Source: Psychrobium sp. MM17-31 (GTDB lineage: Bacteria; Pseudomonadota; Gammaproteobacteria; Enterobacterales; Psychrobiaceae). From it: 64,000 nucleotides of DNA. The translations under genes were made by a program, and so were the position numbers. Below the pieces are notes generated by a model. That model did no database searches and had not been told where the DNA came from. It worked only from the letters and a program-made list of their open reading frames with translations. This document shows positions 35,591 to 44,023 of the stretch, piece by piece (within the stretch, counting starts at the first letter, position 1; every line of letters starts with the position of its first letter). The stretch covers positions 1 to 64,000 of the forward strand of contig NZ_JAKRGA010000009.1 in assembly GCF_022347785.1 (NCBI RefSeq), in the 5' to 3' direction.

Positions 35591-36013
35591 TTATATAAAT
35601 CTTTCTAATTGCTGTTCTTCGACAGAAAGTGCATTGATTAAATCTGTTTTGAGTTTAGTCAGTGCAACCCGATCTTCTATTTTTTCAGTTGTGGTAAGTA
35701 ATTCTTCTATTTCAATTATCCTTATTTCAATTTCTACAATTGGCATTGACTTGTAGGATATTGATGAAATTGAAACTGGTATTTGTTCATTAGTTGATAT
35801 CTGGCGCTGTGCTTTAAAGGTGTCCATAAAATAAGGGGCCAAGCATATAATAGATATTGCTGCAGCTAATGCTTGCCACTTTGTTTTATTTGATTTTTTA
35901 GGCTGAATTGCACGAGAGATTGTTTCCCAAGCTTCAGTCGGTGGCTCATAAGTTTGCAGCGTATCTAGTTCCTTTTGTAGCTTCCTAATATGACTTTCAT
36001 GATCCGTTGGCAT
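35591..36013 (-). CDS. Putative anti-sigma factor, single TM (cassette 2)
   Basis: A protein of about 140 residues. The cytosolic N-terminus contains PPTEAWETISRAI, like PPQAVWERIEATI in cassette 1. A membrane segment at about 47-63 (LAAAISIICLAPYFM) and a periplasmic, glutamate-rich coiled coil follow. The ATG at 36013 follows GGAG at normal spacing; a longer ORF from 36094 would overlap the sigma gene by 98 bases and is rejected. It overlaps the sigma gene by 17 bases. The anti-sigma role is inferred from position. Confidence 0.75.
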   Translation of the reverse strand: MPTDHESHIRKLQKELDTLQTYEPPTEAWETISRAIQPKKSNKTKWQALAAAISIICLAPYFMDTFKAQRQISTNEQIPVSISSISYKSMPIVEIEIRIIEIEELLTTTEKIEDRVALTKLKTDLINALSVEEQQLERFI

Positions 36014-36539
36014 AAGGATTCTCCAGTTGCGTTTTGCTGATGCTAGATAATGTTCTAGATACGATGCTTTTTGAATAGCTGGGAGACCTTTCAAATAGTG
36101 CCCCTAGTTCTTCATGGGTATAACCTTCAGCGATATATAGCCATAAAATTAATCGAGTTTGCGGTGGAACTCTTAGCATTATCCTCGTTAAGGTGCTTTG
36201 CTGTTCAATTGTGAAATGAATGTCTGAGTTATCGATGAGATCTTGGGTATCTGCTAATACGGTTTGTTGGTATTTCTCATTTTTTCTTAGCCAACTTATA
36301 GTTTTGTTATAGCTAATTTTTTTGCACCATGGAATAAAGTTTTCCGGCTCATTTAGCGAATCCAAACTGTTAAAGGCTTGGATAAAGGTCTCCTGCAAAA
36401 TGTCCTGAGCTGTAGAACGACAGTGACAAATTCGCAATACGGTTGAGTAGATTGTTGGTGATAGTCTTTGATAGCAAATAGAAAAAGCGCGTTGCTCGCC
36501 ATTTTTCATTTGTTCAAAAAGTTGAATATCAAAGCCCAT
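35997..36539 (-). CDS. ECF-type RNA polymerase sigma factor (cassette 2)
   Basis: A 180-residue sigma factor with region 2 (RSTAQDILQETFIQAFNSLD, FIPWCKKISYNKTISWLRK) and region 4 (IAEGYTHEELGALFERSPSY, SKSIVSRTLSSI). It is the paralogue of the plus-strand sigma at 29781. Its own upstream region has the TGCGACG element at the same distance. It heads the operon sigma, anti-sigma-like, PDZ, PDZ. Confidence 0.92.
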   Translation of the reverse strand: MGFDIQLFEQMKNGEQRAFSICYQRLSPTIYSTVLRICHCRSTAQDILQETFIQAFNSLDSLNEPENFIPWCKKISYNKTISWLRKNEKYQQTVLADTQDLIDNSDIHFTIEQQSTLTRIMLRVPPQTRLILWLYIAEGYTHEELGALFERSPSYSKSIVSRTLSSISKTQLENPYANGS

Positions 36540-36570
36540 GCAAATCTCTAAAATTTAAGTTCTTAATCTG

Positions 36571-36602
36571 TTAGACGTTTAGTATGCCTAAAACCGTCGC
36601 AA
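36571..36602 (-). promoter_or_regulatory. Candidate ECF-sigma promoter before the minus-strand sigma gene
   Basis: Read on the minus strand, TTGCGACGGTTT (36602-36591) is followed after 13 bases by CGTCTAA (36577-36571), an ECF-like -10. The element lies 62 bases before the sigma start and matches the one at 29718. Confidence 0.62.
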
Positions 36603-36650
36603 CAAAGTTAAATTAAATTTAGATTGCAGCAGATCTTGATGAGATATGAA

Positions 36651-36947
36651 TCAATCGTCGCTGTGAAAGCTAATTTGCTTGCTGATATCGAAAGATTTTA
36701 CGTCGATGTCAGATAAATGCTTGGCGATGATGTGGCGAATGATGTTATCTAGCTGTTGTTGCATTGAATCGAGTAATGCGTGCTGATCGTGAAAATAGCA
36801 GCTAACGTGCAGTGATTGTGGCAATTTATTAAAGTCGACGAGATGAGTTAACCACGAGAATTCGTCAAAACTGTCTTTGATTTCTTCACAAGCAATGGTC
36901 AATGCTTGGCGAATTTGGTTATCGAGTTTTTTATGAGTCTTTTTCAT
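36651..36947 (-). CDS. Conserved hypothetical protein
   Basis: A small cytosolic protein of 98 residues (MKKTHKKLDNQIRQALTIAC at the start). It resembles a gammaproteobacterial family sometimes mislabelled as Fis-family regulator, with LDNQIRQALT, FSWLTHLVDF and SLHVSCYFHD. I see no real Fis helix-turn-helix. An ATG 21 bases upstream (36968) is an alternative start; neither has a clear ribosome-binding site. It is divergent from the small membrane protein gene. Confidence 0.78.
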   Translation of the reverse strand: MKKTHKKLDNQIRQALTIACEEIKDSFDEFSWLTHLVDFNKLPQSLHVSCYFHDQHALLDSMQQQLDNIIRHIIAKHLSDIDVKSFDISKQISFHSDD

Positions 36948-36996
36948 CGCGCGCGTTTGGTTTAGCATGGAGTTTTAATTACGGACGCCATATTAC

Positions 36997-37296
36997 ATGA
37001 CTTCGCCAGAACAAACCGTGCTAATGCTCAACGTTATTGTTGTTTTACTGGGCTATCTCGTGATCTATCCGCGTGTCGCTGGCAATAATTTTAATAAGAT
37101 CACCGGTCATGATCTTATTGCAACCAGTATAGTATTAATCACATCGGCATCGATGTATTACGACAGTGGCATCGAATTTAACTTGCTGGTGGGCACAGTA
37201 AATTGGTTTTGGTTTACGCTAATAACCTATATGGCCATCGAAATTCCAGTACTGCTGTGGTACATCAAAAAATACAAAGTGACATTGCCTAAATAG
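36997..37296 (+). CDS. Small membrane protein
   Basis: A 99-residue protein with three hydrophobic segments (about 8-25, 43-57, 64-88). No family is recognised. It precedes a DUF2007 gene by 10 bases and is probably co-transcribed with it. Confidence 0.78.
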   Translation: MTSPEQTVLMLNVIVVLLGYLVIYPRVAGNNFNKITGHDLIATSIVLITSASMYYDSGIEFNLLVGTVNWFWFTLITYMAIEIPVLLWYIKKYKVTLPK

Positions 37297-37306
37297 AGGA
37301 GCGATT

Positions 37307-37606
37307 ATGGAACTAGTCTATAGTAACGATCAGTTGTTAATGGTAAATCACGTGCGTAATTTGCTCGACAGCGCCTATATTGAAAGTGAGCTTCGCAATG
37401 AGTTTCTTGGCAGCGGTGCTGGCGATTTAGCGCCACTAGACACATGGCCTGAGCTGTGGGTAGCAGAAGAAGACGTTGAAAAAGCTAAATCAATCATCGC
37501 AAATATGGACAACGAGTCTGCTCTCGTTTGGTATTGTCAGCATTGTGATGAAGAAAATCCTGCCGCCTTTGATATTTGTTGGCAGTGTGAAAAGGCAAAG
37601 GAATAG
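37307..37606 (+). CDS. DUF2007 protein with C-terminal zinc ribbon
   Basis: A 99-residue cytosolic protein. Residues 1-65 fit DUF2007 (putative signal-transducing, ACT-like fold: LVYSNDQLLMVNHVRNLLDS, ELWVAEEDVEKAKSII). The C-terminus adds a zinc finger with two CxxC pairs (CQHC, CWQC) spaced as in RanBP2-type or zinc-ribbon knuckles. A GAGGAG site precedes the ATG. The molecular role is unknown. Confidence 0.86.
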   Translation: MELVYSNDQLLMVNHVRNLLDSAYIESELRNEFLGSGAGDLAPLDTWPELWVAEEDVEKAKSIIANMDNESALVWYCQHCDEENPAAFDICWQCEKAKE

Positions 37607-37610
37607 TGAA

Positions 37611-38192
37611 ATGAAGATATTGAAGCATCTTGGTTTAGTTACTTTGTTATTGAGTGCACCTAGTGTTTACGCCGATAACAGCGAGTTACTGGTTAACGCG
37701 GCAATGGAGCGCCTCAAGCATCAAGTGCGTTATGATGGAGCTTATGTAAAGCTCGATTACCCGATGGGAGATGTACCCGCCGATACAGGTGTTTGTACCG
37801 ATGTGGTTATTCGTAGTTATCGTCAATTGGGAATCGACTTTCAACAGCTGGTTCACGAAGATATCAAAGCCAACTTCAATCAATATCCGTCGAAGCGAAA
37901 CTGGGGGCTCACTCGTCCCGATAAAAATATCGATCACCGCCGCGTTCCTAACTTGCAAGCCTTTTTCAAACGTCATGGTAAATCTATAGAGGTGACGAAA
38001 AATGGCAACGATTATAAAGCGGGAGATTTGGTGACCTGGATGGTTAATGGCAGCCTGCCGCACATTGGTATTGTGGTGAAAAAACGCAGCGCAGATGGTA
38101 AACGACCAATGATTGTCCATAATATAGGTCGCGGTCCAGAATTAGAGGACATGTTGTTTGATTATCCGATTACTGGGCATTATCGATATTAA
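37611..38192 (+). CDS. DUF1287-family secreted protein
   Basis: A 193-residue protein with signal peptide (VYA-DN). DUF1287 is an NlpC/P60-like fold family. The likely catalytic cysteine is in GVCTDVVIRSYRQLG and the histidine in SLPHIGIVV; HNIGRGPELEDMLF near the end is also typical. Hydrolysis of a cell-wall or other peptide bond is plausible but unproven. The ATG at 37611 is four bases after the DUF2007 stop; an upstream in-frame ATG lies inside that gene. Confidence 0.88.
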   Translation: MKILKHLGLVTLLLSAPSVYADNSELLVNAAMERLKHQVRYDGAYVKLDYPMGDVPADTGVCTDVVIRSYRQLGIDFQQLVHEDIKANFNQYPSKRNWGLTRPDKNIDHRRVPNLQAFFKRHGKSIEVTKNGNDYKAGDLVTWMVNGSLPHIGIVVKKRSADGKRPMIVHNIGRGPELEDMLFDYPITGHYRY

Positions 38193-38200
38193 TTTTATCT

Positions 38201-39568
38201 CTATTCTACCCGTGCCTTCATCGCTTCAATATTAATAATTCCCGAGCGGTTTAAGGTGATTTTAAAGCGTTGGGAATATTGTTCACTACCACTACTTTGC
38301 ACCAGCACGACGTTTATTTGATAGCGTCGTTCTACCCCTTGTTGACTGATTTTCTGACCGTCGAGGGAGTACAATCTGCCTTCACCTTTTTTAAGATAGC
38401 GCACTAGCGGCGTAAGGTTGAACATTATTTGTTCTTGAATTTCGTCGTAGCCAGGTAAAAACTTCTTAGCGATAACCTTAGTATCACTGCGAAAATGAAG
38501 GATTTGCGCGGCTAGTCTGTTTTGATGACGCCGTTTATTAAAATGCCGCTGCACATATTCAGGTACACGTTTTTCTTTAATAAACTCCAACCACACGGTT
38601 TGTTTCGCCACCTTGGTTTTAGTGGCGCTGTTGGAAAACAGCTGTTGCCATTTAGGTAGCCCTCGTTGGATGCGCCGCCATATTGATTGAGTAATATCGT
38701 CTTTAAAGGTTTCTCGTAGGCCGTAAATAACCCCGAGAATAGCCACTAATACCAAGGTTACTTCGGCAAAAGATGAGCGGGCATTAAGTACTAACGCCAT
38801 CACAAACGCCATCATTACTGTCGTGACACCGCCGCGGACAAAGCGTTTTAAGTTGCGATTAAGATGACGCATGTCTTTGTTAAATACGACGCCGTATTCG
38901 ATTAATCGCTGTAATAGGCGCATTTTATTGGTGATCCGGTTGGGATCATCTAGCGTGATTTGCGAGTTGTATTGATTGCTCTCGCGATAGCTATTTTCAT
39001 CGCGGCATAATTGCAGCAATTGCTCACGAACTTCTGAATTTTCACTGGTTTTCGGACCTTTTGCCAATAACTTTAGGAATGATTGCTCCACATGCCAGCT
39101 AAGGTAGTTGTCGGCATTTTCGTGGTATGACTTAAATTTCTTATCGCTGGGCGTATTACGTCTTAGCTTCTTCAATAAGTTTTTGCTTTGTTCGGCTAAC
39201 TCTAATGCTGTTGGATAAAACTCATCACTTTCTCGTTGTTGCAGTGCTTGTTTGATGTCGATATCGAGCGCGGTTTTAATTTGATAACAAAACAGGTTGA
39301 GGTTTACGCGATATTCGTCTTGCTGGCCTTTTTTAGCGCTGATAAAGCGACTGCGGACTAACGGCAAATGCAATTGATCAGAATAATAGGCAGAGCGTGT
39401 TTTAATACTGGAATGAAAGTAATCTGCTTCGTCGAGAGTTTGCGGGCTAATTCCCATTTCATTGGGCAGAGAAAAATAAAGATCGATGCGTTGTTGAGCT
39501 TGCGGCAGCAGTTGGTGACGCAATGTAAAAGAAAGGGCTTCGTCTTGACTTAACTTGGTTATTTTCAC
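38201..39568 (-). CDS. Two-TM protein divergent from the condensin-like operon
   Basis: A 455-residue protein. The N-terminal 235 residues and C-terminal 170 residues are soluble and charged. They flank two membrane segments at about 244-280 (VTTVMMAFVMALVLNA and VTLVLVAILGVIYGL) with a very short loop, so both large domains face the cytosol. No known domain is recognised. It is divergent from the SMC-like gene across 169 bases, so it could share control with that system. The functional link is inference. Confidence 0.8.
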   Translation of the reverse strand: MKITKLSQDEALSFTLRHQLLPQAQQRIDLYFSLPNEMGISPQTLDEADYFHSSIKTRSAYYSDQLHLPLVRSRFISAKKGQQDEYRVNLNLFCYQIKTALDIDIKQALQQRESDEFYPTALELAEQSKNLLKKLRRNTPSDKKFKSYHENADNYLSWHVEQSFLKLLAKGPKTSENSEVREQLLQLCRDENSYRESNQYNSQITLDDPNRITNKMRLLQRLIEYGVVFNKDMRHLNRNLKRFVRGGVTTVMMAFVMALVLNARSSFAEVTLVLVAILGVIYGLRETFKDDITQSIWRRIQRGLPKWQQLFSNSATKTKVAKQTVWLEFIKEKRVPEYVQRHFNKRRHQNRLAAQILHFRSDTKVIAKKFLPGYDEIQEQIMFNLTPLVRYLKKGEGRLYSLDGQKISQQGVERRYQINVVLVQSSGSEQYSQRFKITLNRSGIINIEAMKARVE

Positions 39569-39737
39569 TAGTAGATAGGTACCTCTTTTTTATCTATCTG
39601 AATGCACTACCTTACCGCTATAACAAGCACTTAGCAATGCTAACGGTTCAAATAATGACTCGACGGCTTGCGTTTCCTTGAATCGGTTAAAAATCCCTAT
39701 ATTATGTGTGTCAAATGGATGCTTATCTGAGGTTTCA

Positions 39738-42700
39738 ATGGCAAGTTTGCGCCGCATTATTCTTATTAATACTCACCTGCCGGGCGTGGTGGAATTATCT
39801 CTCGATGGCCACACCAATATCTGTGGTACCAATGCATCGGGTAAAACGACTCTACAACGTTTAGTACCGGTTTTTTATGGTGAACTGCCAAGCCGAGTTG
39901 TACCCAAAACGCGTAGCAAGTTCGGTGACTTTTACTTACCGAAATCTAACAGCTACTTGGTGTATGAATATCAGCGGGAAGAAGGGGATTTATGCCAAGC
40001 GGTACTAACGCATACTGCAAAAGACGGCATTAGCTACCGATTTGTCGATGCTGCTTATGATAAGATTCAGCTGTTATTCCAAGAAAGTAATGGCAAAGTT
40101 AAAGCCTTTGAGTCTGATCAATGGCTTACTCAATTATCGTCACTTGAGATTAAATACTCGCGTAAGATAAGCGCTACTAGTGAATATCGCGCTATCGTTC
40201 AAAACGATGTTTCGTCATTGCGTGGTAATACGCAAGATGGCATTAAACTGCGCCAATTAGCAGCCCGCTATTCGTTGGTTGCACCGCGCCATAAGGTGCG
40301 TCACCTCGAAAAACTCGTTAGTGCCGTGCACGCCAAAGAAGGCAAGATGGACACGCTAAAAACCATGTTGGCGGCAATCTTCGAAGAAGATGGGTTAGTG
40401 CAGCCAACAACACGTGTTAAAAACACCAAGGCACGTGAATGGATCAAGCAAATGCGTCAATCGATGCGCCTGAGTTCGCTTGAGCAGCAACATGAAAAAG
40501 TACAGCAGATCGCCACCAGTTTAAATGCAATCGAAGCACAATTACTGCAATTAACCCCATTATTGAGTGATGATTTAGAACGCAGTAAAACCGAGCGTGC
40601 GGATCTACAGGCTAGTGACAAAGATTTACGCGATAAGATCTCCGCTCTTAAAACTAATTTCCATGAAGCTGAGTCTAATATCAACAGTGAACTTAGTAAG
40701 GCCAATGCCGAGCTAAAAACCACTGAGCAACAACTCGATGAGCTGCAAACGACTTATGATAATTACCAAGATGGTGATTACGAACAGTTGGCCATTGATA
40801 CCGATGCGCTGCCATTGTGGAATGAAGAGCTGGTGGAGCAACAAAGTCATTACCGCATTCTGTTAGAACAATTTGGTGAATTAGAGCAGCAGCTTAATCA
40901 GCAAAAACTCACCCTTAATGAGTCATTAGAACGCCTGACGGTTAAAAACCGCAAACTGATTCGCGAGCACGAAGAAAACCGTGAGAAAACGCGTCAGCAG
41001 CAAAGTGATAAAAAAGACGAATTATCTGAGCAATACCTCACCCGTAAAGAGCAACTCACTGAAGATTTTGATGGCCAAATTGCGATATTTAGGCATCAGC
41101 AAATCGAGCGCCAAGCGCAAATCGATAACATGGGACCAACGGCGCAAGAGCAAGAAGACCTGTCTTTAAGCGATAAGCGTCTTGAGCTAGCGCAAGATAA
41201 CTGGCGTCATACTAGTGACCTATTGGCGAAGAAAGAGCGCGAACATCAAAATGCGCGCAATGAGCAGCATAAAGCGCAAACTAAGCTAGAAAATGCGCGA
41301 ACTAGCGTGCATCAGTTGCAAAAACAACTGAGATTGTTAGAGCAGCAAATTTCACCTGAGCAAGGCTCACTGCGTCATTTCTTACGCGCCAATGTCGATG
41401 GTTGGGAAAACTCTATTGGTAAGGTGATTAATCAAGAGCTATTAGAGCGCTTAGATCTTCATCCGCAAATTGGCGACAGCCACAGCGAACTTTATGGCGT
41501 AGCGCTAAAACTCAGTGAAATCGATGCGCCGAGCTATGCTCAAGATGAAGCGGCGCTGCGTATTAACAAAGAAGAGTTAGAGCGCAAGGTATCTGCTGCA
41601 CTCGATGCGCAAAGTGAATGCGAAGTTGGCCTAACACTCGCTCACAATGCGGTGAAAGCCTTGGCAGATGAAGTCGCTAAGCTTAAACAAACACAGACCG
41701 AGCAAGCCAACGAAGTAAATTTCGCCAAAGAGTCGAAACAGCGCTTACAACAAACCAATAAAGAAAGTTTAGCGGCACGTCGTAAGGCGGCGAGTAGCGG
41801 CCTAGATGAAGCAAACGCGCAAATCAAACAGCTAAGTGAGCAAAAACGCGAAGCATTAGCCACGCTCAAAGACGATCATCACGCGCAGCTATTAGAGTTT
41901 AAAGCCGATTGGCAGCAAGAAATCGACGCCATTAGCAGCCAAATTAGCGAACTTGAGGCGCAAGTTGATCACAAGCGTCAAACCAATAAGGCGCAGATTA
42001 AACAACTAGAAGAGGCCTTTAAGCTTGAGCTGGCCAATAAAGACATCGATCCTAAGACTATTCAGGCGCTAAAAGAGCGCATTAAGCAACTTGAAGAAGA
42101 TATTGCTCGCGTGCGTTCACGCCAAGATGATTTACGTGAATATCGCAACTTTATTAATGTGTTGTGGCAAAAATCTCGCCCGCAATATCTAGAGCAAGAA
42201 GCTAACCTAAAAGCGTCAATTCAAAGCTTAACCGGTAAGCTTAATCAGCAGAAGACTGAGTTTAAACAAGCGCGCCAGAAACTTGAAGACGAGCGCGAGC
42301 AGCTGCAAACAGATATCGCTCGTTTATCTAAATTGATTGAACAATTGCTACCGCTTACTACTAAGTTGGGCCAGTTAACGATAGATGCCAAACTGATTGT
42401 CGGCTTGCCGCCAATACAAGGGGATCAAGACGAGCGCATTACTCGCGCCACTCATGGCTTAGAACAGCGTAGTAAGACAGAAAATACCTTAAAAGATAAG
42501 ATTTACACCCTTGAGGCTGAGTTGTCGCAAGACGCGCAAAAGCAGTTCTTAGACTTGATGACCAGTGAGTTGTCACGTTTAGGTGAAGAGAGTGATTTAC
42601 GTGATCGTTTACCGATATTTAGCGATCTTCTACGTATTTTAGCCGACCAACAGCGTCAAATTTTAGAACAGGGCGAAACCATCGGTGGCGACTTGCACAA

Positions 42701-43403
42701 GTTTTTTACCGTATTTAGCGACATCAATCGCCGTATTGCGGGACAATCGAAGCGTTTAACCGCTGCGGTAAGTGATGATCTAACCCTTGATGGCATCAAT
42801 CGTTCGGAAGTGAAGATCATCTCAACCGTCGATGAGCTAAATTTCTGGCAACCACTAAAGCGTTTCTCAAGTTTGTATGAGCAGTGGAAAGAGACAGGCA
42901 AGGAGTTACCAACAGATGAGTATATTAACGCGTTAAGCGATGTGGTTGATTTGTTGCGCGCCGATTCTAGCTACTCTATTGAATCGCTATTGCGCCTCGA
43001 ATTGCATCTTAATGAAGGTGGTAATGACTTGGTGATCAAAAACGATCGTCAGTTATTAGAGTCATCGAGTCACGGTATGGCTTACTTAATCTTATGTAAG
43101 TTCTTATTGGCCTTTACCCGTTTATTGCGTGGTGATGCGCAGATCAGCGTTAACTGGCCAATCGATGAAATTGGTACGCTGGCTTATCACAACGTTGAAA
43201 AACTATTTAACGCCTGTGACAGTAATAATATTTGCATCGTTGGTGCCTTCCCGAATCCAGAGTCTGATGTCTTAACGTTATTCAAGCACAGATATCTCAT
43301 CGACAAACAATACAAGCGCTTGCAGCGAATTGAACCGAAAGTGAATCGAATTGAAGCGAAAATCGCTCAGCAGCTGCAAAAATCTAGCGAAGGAGTTAAC
43401 TAA
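39738..43403 (+). CDS. SMC-like ATPase of a Wadjet/Mks-type condensin (JetC/MksB-like)
   Basis: A 1221-residue SMC-like protein. Walker A is GTNASGKT (30-37). Coiled coil rich in Gln/Glu/Leu/Lys spans roughly 250-1000 with an interruption near 540-600 that would be the hinge. At the C-terminus the signature SSSHGMAYLILCKFLLAF and Walker B NWPIDEIG complete the ATPase head, as in MukB/MksB/JetC. The ATG at 39738 follows GAGG; a TTG 60 bases earlier adds an unlike extension. Three genes follow with almost no gaps. Such complexes extrude and recognise small circular DNA for cleavage (Wadjet) or organise the chromosome (Mks). Confidence 0.9.
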   Translation: MASLRRIILINTHLPGVVELSLDGHTNICGTNASGKTTLQRLVPVFYGELPSRVVPKTRSKFGDFYLPKSNSYLVYEYQREEGDLCQAVLTHTAKDGISYRFVDAAYDKIQLLFQESNGKVKAFESDQWLTQLSSLEIKYSRKISATSEYRAIVQNDVSSLRGNTQDGIKLRQLAARYSLVAPRHKVRHLEKLVSAVHAKEGKMDTLKTMLAAIFEEDGLVQPTTRVKNTKAREWIKQMRQSMRLSSLEQQHEKVQQIATSLNAIEAQLLQLTPLLSDDLERSKTERADLQASDKDLRDKISALKTNFHEAESNINSELSKANAELKTTEQQLDELQTTYDNYQDGDYEQLAIDTDALPLWNEELVEQQSHYRILLEQFGELEQQLNQQKLTLNESLERLTVKNRKLIREHEENREKTRQQQSDKKDELSEQYLTRKEQLTEDFDGQIAIFRHQQIERQAQIDNMGPTAQEQEDLSLSDKRLELAQDNWRHTSDLLAKKEREHQNARNEQHKAQTKLENARTSVHQLQKQLRLLEQQISPEQGSLRHFLRANVDGWENSIGKVINQELLERLDLHPQIGDSHSELYGVALKLSEIDAPSYAQDEAALRINKEELERKVSAALDAQSECEVGLTLAHNAVKALADEVAKLKQTQTEQANEVNFAKESKQRLQQTNKESLAARRKAASSGLDEANAQIKQLSEQKREALATLKDDHHAQLLEFKADWQQEIDAISSQISELEAQVDHKRQTNKAQIKQLEEAFKLELANKDIDPKTIQALKERIKQLEEDIARVRSRQDDLREYRNFINVLWQKSRPQYLEQEANLKASIQSLTGKLNQQKTEFKQARQKLEDEREQLQTDIARLSKLIEQLLPLTTKLGQLTIDAKLIVGLPPIQGDQDERITRATHGLEQRSKTENTLKDKIYTLEAELSQDAQKQFLDLMTSELSRLGEESDLRDRLPIFSDLLRILADQQRQILEQGETIGGDLHKFFTVFSDINRRIAGQSKRLTAAVSDDLTLDGINRSEVKIISTVDELNFWQPLKRFSSLYEQWKETGKELPTDEYINALSDVVDLLRADSSYSIESLLRLELHLNEGGNDLVIKNDRQLLESSSHGMAYLILCKFLLAFTRLLRGDAQISVNWPIDEIGTLAYHNVEKLFNACDSNNICIVGAFPNPESDVLTLFKHRYLIDKQYKRLQRIEPKVNRIEAKIAQQLQKSSEGVN

Positions 43404-44023
43404 TGATCGAACATGGCCCATTATTAGAATCGCTTCTTGCTGGCGCGAGTATTTGTCAGGTGACTAACGAAGAAGCTTATCGTCGGCTATCCGATGAAGT
43501 AGTGCGTGAAGAGCTTAATCACTTCTTGCGACCACTGAATCGCCGTGTTGCTTCAAGCAGTGATAACAGCGTGTATTTCTTAGCGTATCAAGAGCTTAAT
43601 AGCGATGCTCGTGAGCATTTATCGAAAGAGTTTAAGCAGACTATTCAGTCGTTATTGCCATTGCTCGAATGGATGCAATTAGTACAAGAGAGTTTGGGGC
43701 GGGACGGCGCATTAAGTGCTGGCGATACCATTAAATTTCAAGAGTTTGCGCTGCGTACCGAAGATAACCAGTCGTTGCGTCAACGTTTTACTCAGCTTGC
43801 TAGCGATCGCTTTTTTAAATCGAGCAGCGACAATTTAGACGCGCAGCTAAAACAAGTTTTTAAACGTTTGAAAGAAACTGGTTACTTGCATCAGCCCCAT
43901 AAAGATCGTCAGTTTTATGTGGTAACAGGCAAAATTGAGCAGCTGGTGGAAATGGTACGCTTCATTAAAGATGAAGAGTCACTACCGCTTGATGATATGC
44001 CGCAACAAGAGTCGATGTTCTAA
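43403..44023 (+). CDS. MksE/JetB-like condensin subunit
   Basis: A 206-residue protein that overlaps the SMC-like gene by one base. Its size and position, and a winged-helix-like C-terminal half (LDAQLKQVFKRLKETGYLHQ then RQFYVV), match the MukE/MksE/JetB type, the dimeric subunit that binds the kleisin. Direct sequence identity to MukE is not obvious by eye, so the assignment rests on operon structure. Confidence 0.78.
   Translation: MIEHGPLLESLLAGASICQVTNEEAYRRLSDEVVREELNHFLRPLNRRVASSSDNSVYFLAYQELNSDAREHLSKEFKQTIQSLLPLLEWMQLVQESLGRDGALSAGDTIKFQEFALRTEDNQSLRQRFTQLASDRFFKSSSDNLDAQLKQVFKRLKETGYLHQPHKDRQFYVVTGKIEQLVEMVRFIKDEESLPLDDMPQQESMF

Noticed and set aside
36014-36094. 27-residue extension of the second anti-sigma-like protein
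   Set aside because: It lies wholly within the sigma gene and the ATG at 36013 has a good GGAG site.
36651-36947. Naming the small conserved protein a Fis-family regulator
   Set aside because: No helix-turn-helix of the Fis type can be seen. The label seems to be a propagated misannotation.
39678-39737. TTG extension of the SMC-like gene by 20 residues
   Set aside because: The ATG at 39738 has GAGG upstream and starts directly with the ATPase head; the extension has no ribosome-binding site.
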